This document shows, piece after piece, positions 7,499 through 12,547 of a stretch of DNA of 12,547 nucleotides (position 1 is the first letter of the stretch; every line of letters begins with the position of its first letter). This DNA is from Candidatus Stahliibacteriota bacterium. Lineage in GTDB: Bacteria; Hydrothermota; Tepidihabitantia; B3-TA06. The translations under genes and the position numbers were made by a program. The stretch covers positions 1-12,547 of the forward strand of contig DAOVCF010000039.1 of the NCBI GenBank assembly GCA_030670165.1, in the 5' to 3' direction. The notes below the pieces were generated by a model. It did no database searches, had not been told where the DNA came from, and was given only the letters and a program-made list of their open reading frames with translations.

Positions 7499-8560
7499 AT
7501 GAAGAGGTTAGCAGTTTGCCTCACATTTGTCTTGGCCCTTGCAGGCTGCGGCAAGAAACCGGTGCACATAATCTACGAAGGCGACCCTATTGTCACCGAT
7601 ACCTTCCCAGGCCGCATATTTATAATAGCCTCTGATCCTTCAAGCACGAATCTGGCCATAGGATTCTCAGACAGCCTTGTTATGATATGGGATCCGGTTG
7701 AGCGCGAACCCGTAAAGAAGATTCGCCGACACCGCCACATCATCAACGACCTCGCCTTCTCACCCGACGGCATTCTCCTCGCGGTGGCCAGCGCAGACGA
7801 GGTTTTGACAGTCAACGACTTGCGCAGGGACCAACTCGTCGACTCGATAGTGCTCTTCAACGGCGCGGTCACCAGCGTAGACTTTTCCTCCGACGGACGC
7901 TTCATGGCCGCGGGTTTCACTGGCAGTGAGGTAGAAGTCTGGGACGTGGCTAAACGCGAACGGTTCGGCAAGTTCAGTGGACACACCGGGGTGGTCACCG
8001 ATCTGAAGTTCAGACCCGGGACATCCGAGCTTTACACCACAGGACGCGACAGCCTGTTCTATATCGCAGATGTGGAGGACACCGTATCCTTCAAATCCAA
8101 ACAGAGCTACGGCTACCTGACGGTGATAGCCTTTTCACCGGACGGGGAATACTTCGCCACCGGAGGCACCGATAAACTCGTAAAGGTATGGAGATGGGTA
8201 GGGGAAGAGCTGAGATCCACAGGATGGTACCAGAGCGATCTCGGAAACGTGCTCGATCTTGTCTTCCTGCCGGACGGTTCCAGGATGGTGGTCGTGGACC
8301 AGGAGGGACAGGTTGTCTTCTTGAAGCGTACCGAGCCGGTAGATACAACCAAGGAGAAAGGTCTTGAAAGCGGCGGGGTATTCAGGCTGGGAATCGTTGA
8401 AGTCGGACGATTCAAGGCGCATGATGGAGCCATCCGTGCCTGTGCAATCTCAGCTGACGGCACCAGGCTTTATACAGGCGGAGATGACCGCACGCTCAAG
8501 GTGTGGGATACAGAAGCCATCCTTGCCCAGTTGAAAGCCAAGGCGCCCGAGGAGAAGTAA
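7499..8560 (+). CDS. WD40-repeat lipoprotein, third gene of the lptF-lptG operon
   Basis: A 353-residue exported protein. The start ATG 7499 is set by TTGGAGG at 7487-7493. The N-terminus is a lipoprotein signal, 'MKRLAVCLTFVLALAGCGKK' with lipobox L-A-G-C and Cys17. The rest is a beta-propeller of about seven WD40-like blades, near residues 38-67, 79-108, 120-150, 162-192, 206-233, 247-277 and 308-338. Signatures include 'FSPDG' (88-91, 212-216) and the closing strands 'VMIWD', 'VEVWD', 'VKVW' and 'LKVWD'. A non-repeat stretch (about 278-300) interrupts the last two blades. Such propellers are usually protein-binding scaffolds. The lipid anchor places it in the periplasm or outer membrane. 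It follows lptG by 13 bp, so it is probably co-transcribed with the LPS permeases. A scaffolding role in LPS export is inference only; the molecular function is unknown. Confidence 0.9.
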   Translation: MKRLAVCLTFVLALAGCGKKPVHIIYEGDPIVTDTFPGRIFIIASDPSSTNLAIGFSDSLVMIWDPVEREPVKKIRRHRHIINDLAFSPDGILLAVASADEVLTVNDLRRDQLVDSIVLFNGAVTSVDFSSDGRFMAAGFTGSEVEVWDVAKRERFGKFSGHTGVVTDLKFRPGTSELYTTGRDSLFYIADVEDTVSFKSKQSYGYLTVIAFSPDGEYFATGGTDKLVKVWRWVGEELRSTGWYQSDLGNVLDLVFLPDGSRMVVVDQEGQVVFLKRTEPVDTTKEKGLESGGVFRLGIVEVGRFKAHDGAIRACAISADGTRLYTGGDDRTLKVWDTEAILAQLKAKAPEEK

Positions 8561-8604
8561 GCTCTTAAACTCACGAACCTAAAGGCTGCGGGGAGCATCA
8601 CAGA

Positions 8605-8628
8605 TGGTTAGTGGTTGGCCGCTATCCA
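8605..8628. terminator. Hairpin between convergent operons, no U-tract
   Basis: A stem of TGG-T-TAGTGG with CCGCTA-T-CCA (one T/T mismatch and one G-T pair) closes on a TTGG loop, 44 bp past the stop of the WD40 gene. No T-run follows on the + strand, so this is a weak candidate for an intrinsic terminator or a 3'-end-protecting hairpin. A 7-base A-run at 8670-8676 would read as U7 on the minus strand, but only a 4-bp stem precedes it there. The rest of 8561-8698 shows no gene. Confidence 0.35.
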
Positions 8629-8698
8629 AGCAAAGAAAGAAAATACCCTAACCAGGTTGAACTCCCCTCAAAAAAACCCTGGATACGGCTGGTTTGAT

Positions 8699-9259
8699 CT
8701 AGCCTTTCTTCCCTTCGATCCGGCGCGCCAGGGAGCCAAGCTCATCTATTGTCGGTTTAATATTCTCTATCTCTTCACGAGGGATACCCTTTTCTTCAAA
8801 ATCCTTCACCGCACGCTTCAGGCTCCAGAGCTTCATCAGGAAAATATTAAGCGTCCGTTTGCGTTCAGCAGCGGCCTTTTCTACCTCCTTATCCCCCTCT
8901 TCGTCGCCACTGGCCGCCTCGATCTCCTCAAGCTCGGCGGTAACCGCATCCCCTAACGCCTCTATGTGACGCAGTAAGCGCTTGGCGTCCCCACGGGAAA
9001 GATCGTGCTCCAACAGCACCACAGCCCCTGTAAGGCTCATGGTGCGAGCGCCGCCCTCGCGCTTTAATAGGGTATCCGGAATTGCCACAGTATCCACCAC
9101 AACCACCGTGTCTACTATAGTATCTACCGCGTGCTGCGCGGTGGTATCTTTCGAGGTCTCATCCTGGATTATGACCACTATCTTTTCTTCCTTCGCTTTC
9201 CGGCAAAAAATCGCTCCCCCAAGCACACATAAAGCAAGAAGCACCAATGACTTCCTCAT
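8699..9259 (-). CDS. Small putative lipoprotein, translationally coupled to the cyclase
   Basis: A 186-residue protein I do not recognise. The N-terminus is a signal peptide ending 'GGAIFCRKAKEEK'. Cys19 could be lipidated, but Phe at -1 makes the lipobox non-canonical. Residues about 27-64 form a low-complexity linker rich in V, D and T ('VDTIVDTVVVVDTVAIPDT'). The remainder (about 75-186) is predicted helical and charged, with E/K-rich stretches suggesting a helical bundle or coiled coil in the periplasm. The ATG at 9259 overlaps the cyclase TGA (ATGA), and AAGGAGG at 9273-9267, inside the cyclase's last codons, gives a strong ribosome site 7 bases upstream. Tight coupling suggests it works with the cyclase, for example as a periplasmic partner. 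That is inference from position. Confidence 0.82.
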   Translation of the reverse strand: MRKSLVLLALCVLGGAIFCRKAKEEKIVVIIQDETSKDTTAQHAVDTIVDTVVVVDTVAIPDTLLKREGGARTMSLTGAVVLLEHDLSRGDAKRLLRHIEALGDAVTAELEEIEAASGDEEGDKEVEKAAAERKRTLNIFLMKLWSLKRAVKDFEEKGIPREEIENIKPTIDELGSLARRIEGKKG

Positions 9260-10578
9260 GTTTCAACCTCCTTGGGTTGAAGTAGTTCAAATACCTCTAT
9301 CTCGGCATCTCCGTAATCTTCTATTCTTATGCGCCGTGGAACAAAGCTCAAACGCTCGCCCACAAGCTCACGAGTACGAGCGGATACAAGTATCTCGTCC
9401 TGCATAGCCGCCTCCTGCAACCGCTCGGCGAAGTTAACGCTCTCCCCTATGATTGTATACTCCATCCTGCGGGAAGAGCCGATGTTGCCTGCAATGGCCG
9501 TGCCCGTATGTATCCCCATCCCCATCTGTATCTGGACCTTGCCTTCGTTCTCACGCTGGAAATTCAATCTGGCGATCACACGCTGTATCCCAATGGCCGC
9601 CTGGCATGTCCGCAAAGCGTAGTCCTTCTGCGACAGAGGCGCATTCCAAAAAGCGAGGAAGCCGTCGCCCATGAACTTATCCAGCACCCCTTCATTCTCG
9701 ATTATTACGTCAATTACGGGAGCGAAGTAGTGGTTAAGCAAGGCGATGATCTCCTCCGGCGACATGTGCTGGGAAAACTTAGTGAAGCCCCGGATGTCTG
9801 CAAAGAGAATCGAGACCTCACGCCGATCACCCTTAAGATTAACGAATTCCTTCTCGGAAAGTATCTTCTCCGCCACCTGGCGGGTAACGTAGCGTTTGAA
9901 GATGCGCTTAACGAATTCGCCTTCTTCCAGCCCGCGCATCATCCAGTTGAACGCTTCCCCCAGAACACCCACCTCGTCTCTTGATTTAACGGTGACGCGG
10001 GCAGCCAGATTCCCTTTACCCACCTCCTGCATCGCCGAGGCAAGTGTGCGTAAGGGTTTTGTGCTTCTGCGTGCGAAGAGAAGAATCAGCACTATCCCTA
10101 CCACGAACGCAGCCCCACCTACAACAACAATCCGCCAGACAAAATCCCATATCCCCCGCTCAAGATTGGCCAACGAGTAGACGAGATCTATGGTATAAGC
10201 CGCCTCCTCCGTTTGTGCGTTTCGTATCTCCGCATGGTAGCGCTGTCTGCGGCCGCCTTCCGGCGTCCGGCGCTTCTCGCTTAAAACCGTATCAGCTGAA
10301 GCTATCGTGATCTCCACAAGATCAAGATCGTAACCCGCGGCACGAAAACGCCTGGAGAAGATCTCGGAAAGATATGCACCAAATTCCGCATCAGGCATCT
10401 GGTTACGGGCAATACGGAGGGTGTTGATTACATCAAGCACCCTGTATTGAGCGTCACGTTCCTTGGCCTTGATAAAGAAGTGAGCCGACATCACCAGAAC
10501 CCCCGCTAACAGCAGACCGTAGAGCGCACTAAAGATTATAACCAGCTTACCCGCAAGCCCCATACCCTGTCTTTTCAT
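9256..10578 (-). CDS. Membrane-bound class III adenylate cyclase with HAMP domain
   Basis: A 440-residue receptor-type cyclase expected to make cAMP from ATP in response to an extracytoplasmic signal. Order: membrane helix 1 (about 10-34), extracytoplasmic domain of about 110 residues (37-147) with no family I recognise, membrane helix 2 (about 148-169), HAMP (about 172-222, with 'DEVGVLGEAFNWMM'), then the cyclase domain (253-435). Metal-binding Asp261 ('FADIRGFT') and Asp305 ('KFMGDG') are present, as are the transition-state residues Asn382 and Arg386 ('VNFAERLQ'). Lys301 with Thr375 ('YTIIGE') is the ATP-selective pair of class IIIb enzymes, the CyaC-like, often bicarbonate-responsive group. 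All catalytic residues are present, so it should be active. The promoter lies directly against the ATG and there is no usable Shine-Dalgarno site. Confidence 0.92.
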   Translation of the reverse strand: MKRQGMGLAGKLVIIFSALYGLLLAGVLVMSAHFFIKAKERDAQYRVLDVINTLRIARNQMPDAEFGAYLSEIFSRRFRAAGYDLDLVEITIASADTVLSEKRRTPEGGRRQRYHAEIRNAQTEEAAYTIDLVYSLANLERGIWDFVWRIVVVGGAAFVVGIVLILLFARRSTKPLRTLASAMQEVGKGNLAARVTVKSRDEVGVLGEAFNWMMRGLEEGEFVKRIFKRYVTRQVAEKILSEKEFVNLKGDRREVSILFADIRGFTKFSQHMSPEEIIALLNHYFAPVIDVIIENEGVLDKFMGDGFLAFWNAPLSQKDYALRTCQAAIGIQRVIARLNFQRENEGKVQIQMGMGIHTGTAIAGNIGSSRRMEYTIIGESVNFAERLQEAAMQDEILVSARTRELVGERLSFVPRRIRIEDYGDAEIEVFELLQPKEVET

Positions 10579-10584
10579 TATGAT

Positions 10585-10612
10585 AGCATACTCCCCATTA
10601 AGAACTTGTCAA
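10585..10612 (-). promoter_or_regulatory. Sigma70-type promoter giving a leaderless cyclase mRNA
   Basis: On the minus strand: perfect TTGACA (10612-10607), 16-bp spacer, TATGCT (10590-10585, four of six matches), then ATCATA and the ATG at 10578. The start site expected 7 bases past the -10 box is the A of the ATG. A GGGGAG in the spacer is 12 bases or more from the start and upstream of the expected transcript, so it cannot act as ribosome site. Confidence 0.72.
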
Positions 10613-10640
10613 GACTACAAGCCAAGATGCAGTAAAACGA

Positions 10641-10668
10641 TTGACAAATCCCCAGGTTGGATTATCCT
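10641..10668 (+). promoter_or_regulatory. Sigma70-type promoter of the beta-barrel gene
   Basis: Perfect TTGACA (10641-10646), 16-bp spacer, TATCCT (10663-10668, four of six matches). The expected start near 10675 gives an untranslated leader of about 18 bases containing GGAGG at 10684-10688, four bases before the ATG at 10693. This promoter is divergent from the cyclase promoter, with 28 bp between the two -35 boxes. A TATATAA at 10674-10680 is too far from the -35 box to serve as its -10. Confidence 0.65.
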
Positions 10669-10692
10669 TCAGGTATATAAGACGGAGGCAAG

Positions 10693-11163
10693 ATGAAGCA
10701 TGTGTTTTTACTGGCTTTGCTGTGCACAATTACGTTTTCAGGGACAGCATCAGCCGCACACGCAGACCACGGAAGCATAGGGGCAGGTGTTGTTTTGGGA
10801 AAACCTACAGGACTCTCAGGCAAGTTCTGGCTCTCGAGGAAGGACGCTATTGACGCTGCACTCGGTTGGAACTTCGAGGATGATTGGTTTGCCCTGCAGG
10901 CGGGATACCTGTACAACCATCCTATAGATGTGTCATCAGGATTCCTCGCTGTCTACATAGGAGCAGGCGGATTATTTGAAGCCGTATCTCCATCAGACGA
11001 ACGACCGATTGACAAGCTCTACCTCTCCGGAAGAATCCCGCTGGGTCTCGAGTACATCTACGAACCGATAAGCTTCTTTGTCGAGATCGATCCGCTTCTG
11101 CTCCTGTATCCTGGCCTGGGCTTCGATTTCGGCGGCGGGGTAGGCTTCAGGTTCTATTTCTAA
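10693..11163 (+). CDS. Small outer-membrane beta-barrel, BAPKO_0422/DUF3996-like
   Basis: A 156-residue exported protein. It has a classical signal peptide ('MKHVFLLALLCTITFSGTAS', cleavage probably after an Ala near residues 21-24). The mature part is made of alternating strands: 'GSIGAGVVLGKPTGLSGKFW', 'AIDAALGWNF', 'FALQAGYLYNHP', 'AVYIGAGGLF', 'IPLGLEYIYEP' and 'FFVEIDPLLLL'. The final strand 'FGGGVGFRFYF' ends on Phe, the C-terminal signal of outer-membrane barrels. The order 'GxPTGLSGK.WLS..AIDAALGW' through to 'D.GGG.GFR.YF' resembles, from memory, the DUF3996 family (BAPKO_0422 type), predicted eight-strand barrels of unknown function. Single-gene unit between its own promoter and a strong hairpin; divergent from the adenylate cyclase. 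Confidence 0.85.
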   Translation: MKHVFLLALLCTITFSGTASAAHADHGSIGAGVVLGKPTGLSGKFWLSRKDAIDAALGWNFEDDWFALQAGYLYNHPIDVSSGFLAVYIGAGGLFEAVSPSDERPIDKLYLSGRIPLGLEYIYEPISFFVEIDPLLLLYPGLGFDFGGGVGFRFYF

Positions 11164-11174
11164 CTCAAAAGGTG

Positions 11175-11200
11175 AAGGAGCGGCCCTCAGGCCGCTCCTT
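11175..11200. terminator. Strong hairpin terminator, probably bidirectional
   Basis: A perfect 11-bp stem (AAGGAGCGGCC with GGCCGCTCCTT) around a CTCA loop begins 11 bp after the beta-barrel stop. The arms end in AAGG/CCTT, and ACTTGTCTTAAATTC follows on the + strand: T-rich but not a clean U-tract. On the minus strand it is followed by CACCTTTTGAG. It lies between convergent genes and should serve both. Confidence 0.8.
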
Positions 11201-11256
11201 ACTTGTCTTAAATTCTCTATATGGAAAGTGGGGATTCCCTTTGACTACCAGTGAAG

Positions 11257-12348
11257 CTACTCTTCACCGACGACAAAGCGCCAGGCCTTTAAGCCCGTCG
11301 TGTCTTTAGTTGCTCCCCATAAATCCGTGGGAACCGGGTACCAGTAGTAGGTAACACCCGCCGAGACCTGAACCGAATACTCCGCGGCCGGAATCAAACT
11401 ATCCAGCTTCCCCAAATCCGAGACGAAGACTGTATCCTTTTCCGGATCGGACGCGAAGTAGAGATCGTAGGTAAGTGGGTCACCGTCCAAATCATTGGGG
11501 CGCCAGAGCAGCTTCACAAAACCGCTGGCTGGAGGATCTATAGGAACGAAAGTGTCAGGGGGAGTTGGCGAATAGGCTGACGGGACCCTATTCTCGCCTC
11601 GCTCAAAGTGAAAGACCCCGCTTTCGGACTCCTGACCGTAGGGATCCCTTGTCAAAATCATCCAGTAGTAATCCTGTTCGGGGTGAAGATAAGTGGTATC
11701 GGGTTTCCGTTTCCACTCGAGGGTTCCCCAACTTCCGGTATCTGGATAGGTGCCCTTGTTAGTCTCGTATACCAACTTTACGTTGCCGGGACTCCCCTCG
11801 CCAAACCAAACCTCAAAGGTCAGTTCTTGTTTCGGGTACTTGTCAGGGTCACTACCCTGCCACTTCATAATCAGGGAAGCCAGTTGAAGTGTTTTATCGT
11901 TTTCTGGAGCTATCAAATTGGCCTTGTTGGGGGAATCGTTTGGGATCCTGATGAGGTAGGAAAGGGACTCCGAGACCCCTTCGTTTACAGCCGCATCGTA
12001 TGCTTTCGCTTTGATGGTGTATACCACGCTGTCTTCAAGTTCCTGGGTTTGCCACTCGTAGACGTACTCGTTTTCACTTCCACCGGTGGGTTCGGTTAAG
12101 TATGATCCCACGTATTCATCGTTTACAAAGAACTTGACCGTATCAACACCAACGTCGTCAGTGGCTGTTGCGATTACCTTCGCCACTCCTTTGATGACAT
12201 CACCGTCTATCTCCGACCTGTAGTTATCGGTTGACTGAACGACAATGCTTATCTCAGGGGGTTCGGTGTCTTCCGGCTTGCAGCCTACGAACGTTCCCAT
12301 ACCCACAACCAACACCAGTACAATCACAGCCACAGAGGCTTTCTTCAT
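11257..12348 (-). CDS. Lipoprotein with Ig-like and Fn3-like domains
   Basis: A 363-residue exported protein. The signal peptide 'MKKASVAVIVLVLVVGMGTF' leads into V-G-C, so Cys23 is the likely lipidation site. Residues about 30-135 form an Ig-like module ('PPEISIVVQ', 'IATATDDVGVDTVKFFVND', 'YTIKAKAYDAAVNEG'), like the Ig domains of bacterial surface proteins. Two Fn3-like modules follow (about 137-250 and 252-361). Each has 'W-x-D-x-D' loops ('MKWQGSDPDKYP', 'LLWRPNDLDGDP') and a 'YYW' strand ('QDYYWMILTRDPYG', 'VTYYWYPVPTDLWG'), which marks them as diverged copies of one domain. No catalytic motif is seen; a binding or structural role on the outer membrane or surface is likely. AGGAGG at 12360-12355 sits 6 bases before the ATG. 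It is a single-gene unit between its promoter and the shared hairpin. Confidence 0.85.
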   Translation of the reverse strand: MKKASVAVIVLVLVVGMGTFVGCKPEDTEPPEISIVVQSTDNYRSEIDGDVIKGVAKVIATATDDVGVDTVKFFVNDEYVGSYLTEPTGGSENEYVYEWQTQELEDSVVYTIKAKAYDAAVNEGVSESLSYLIRIPNDSPNKANLIAPENDKTLQLASLIMKWQGSDPDKYPKQELTFEVWFGEGSPGNVKLVYETNKGTYPDTGSWGTLEWKRKPDTTYLHPEQDYYWMILTRDPYGQESESGVFHFERGENRVPSAYSPTPPDTFVPIDPPASGFVKLLWRPNDLDGDPLTYDLYFASDPEKDTVFVSDLGKLDSLIPAAEYSVQVSAGVTYYWYPVPTDLWGATKDTTGLKAWRFVVGEE

Positions 12349-12388
12349 TGTGCACCTCCTAACGTGCTTGGGTTCATCCTAATACAGA

Positions 12389-12416
12389 AGAATACCCATG
12401 GAGTGAAGCTTGTCAA
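12389..12416 (-). promoter_or_regulatory. Sigma70-type promoter of the Ig/Fn3 lipoprotein
   Basis: On the minus strand: perfect TTGACA (12416-12411), 16-bp spacer, TATTCT (12394-12389, four of six matches). The expected start near 12382 gives a leader of about 34 bases with an AGGAGG site. It diverges from the tRNA promoter; the two -35 boxes are only 11 bp apart. Confidence 0.65.
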
Positions 12417-12427
12417 GACCTGCTGGC

Positions 12428-12455
12428 TTGACTTCCGGCTTTAATCAGTTATATT
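12428..12455 (+). promoter_or_regulatory. Promoter of tRNA-Leu(GAG)
   Basis: TTGACT (12428-12433), 16-bp spacer, TATATT (12450-12455, five of six matches). The expected start near 12462 leaves about four bases of 5' leader before the mature tRNA at 12466. The same spacing is found at the protein-gene promoters of the window. Confidence 0.7.
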
Positions 12456-12465
12456 TATGATCGTT

Positions 12466-12547
12466 GCCGGGGTGGTGAAATTGGCAGACACGTACGTTTG
12501 AGGGGCGTATGGGTAACTCCGTGCGGGTTCAAGTCCCGCCCCCGGCA
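12466..12547 (+). tRNA. tRNA-Leu (anticodon GAG)
   Basis: The 82 bases fold as a class II tRNA. The acceptor stem is GCCGGGG/CCCCGGC with discriminator A at 12547. The D arm is GTG/CAC with TTGG in the loop, and the anticodon stem is TACGT/GCGTA around loop TTGAGGG, giving anticodon GAG (reads CUC and CUU). A short class II variable arm (TGGGTAACTCCGT) precedes the T arm GCGGG-TTCAAGT-CCCGC. The window ends at the discriminator base, so whether CCA is encoded cannot be seen. Confidence 0.95.

Noticed and set aside
8652..8682. CCAGG...CCTGG with an A-run, a possible terminator for the small lipoprotein gene
   Set aside because: The arms enclose a 21-base loop, and on the minus strand only a 4-bp stem precedes the T-run, too weak to call.
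9070..9160. Repetitive look of the sequence coding for the V/D/T-rich linker
   Set aside because: The repeats are at the protein level (VDT/DTV), with varied codons. It is a low-complexity linker, not a DNA repeat or CRISPR array.
12456..12461. TATGAT just before the tRNA as an alternative -10 box
   Set aside because: The spacer to TTGACT would be 22 bp and transcription would start inside the tRNA. TATATT at 12450 fits both spacing and start.

Overview
The window suggests a Gram-negative, double-membraned bacterium, probably from the FCB superphylum or a neighbouring uncultured candidate division of the WOR-3 type. The evidence is a secretion tail of the T9SS/FlgD-like type at the left edge, two LPS-exporter permease genes (LptF/LptG family), several lipoprotein signal peptides, a small outer-membrane beta-barrel, and DT-rich low-complexity linkers. 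No insertion sequence, phage gene or CRISPR array is visible. The lineage is an inference; no marker gene here fixes it.

Layout. (1) 1-198: 3' end of a secreted protein on +. (2) 241-5110 on -, read right to left: a surface-polysaccharide operon of a UDP-GlcNAc 2-epimerase (WecB type), a Wzx-like flippase, a GT4-type and a GT2-type glycosyltransferase. (3) 5201-8560 on +: two LptF/LptG permeases followed by a WD40-repeat lipoprotein. Operons 2 and 3 diverge from a 90-bp region. One makes and flips a glycan, the other probably helps export LPS, so the region reads as an envelope glycolipid locus. (4) 8699-10578 on -: a membrane-bound HAMP-class III adenylate cyclase whose stop overlaps the start of a small putative lipoprotein. 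(5) 10693-11163 on +: a small beta-barrel resembling the BAPKO_0422/DUF3996 family, ended by a strong hairpin. (6) 11257-12348 on -: an Ig/Fn3-like lipoprotein. (7) 12466-12547 on +: tRNA-Leu(GAG), complete to the discriminator base at the window edge.

The most notable pattern is in promoters and starts. Seven promoters can be read by eye, all with TTGACA or TTGACT, a 16-17 bp spacer and a TATNNT -10 box. In four of them (wecB-like, lptF-like, GT4, cyclase) the -10 box ends only 4-6 bp before the ATG and there is no usable Shine-Dalgarno site, so these mRNAs should be leaderless. The four complete genes with a signal peptide instead carry strong GGAGG sites. The tRNA promoter has the same spacing and serves as an internal control for the consensus.

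No stretch longer than 300 bases lacks a gene. The longest gaps are 8561-8698 and the divergent or convergent intergenic regions, which are described in the features.
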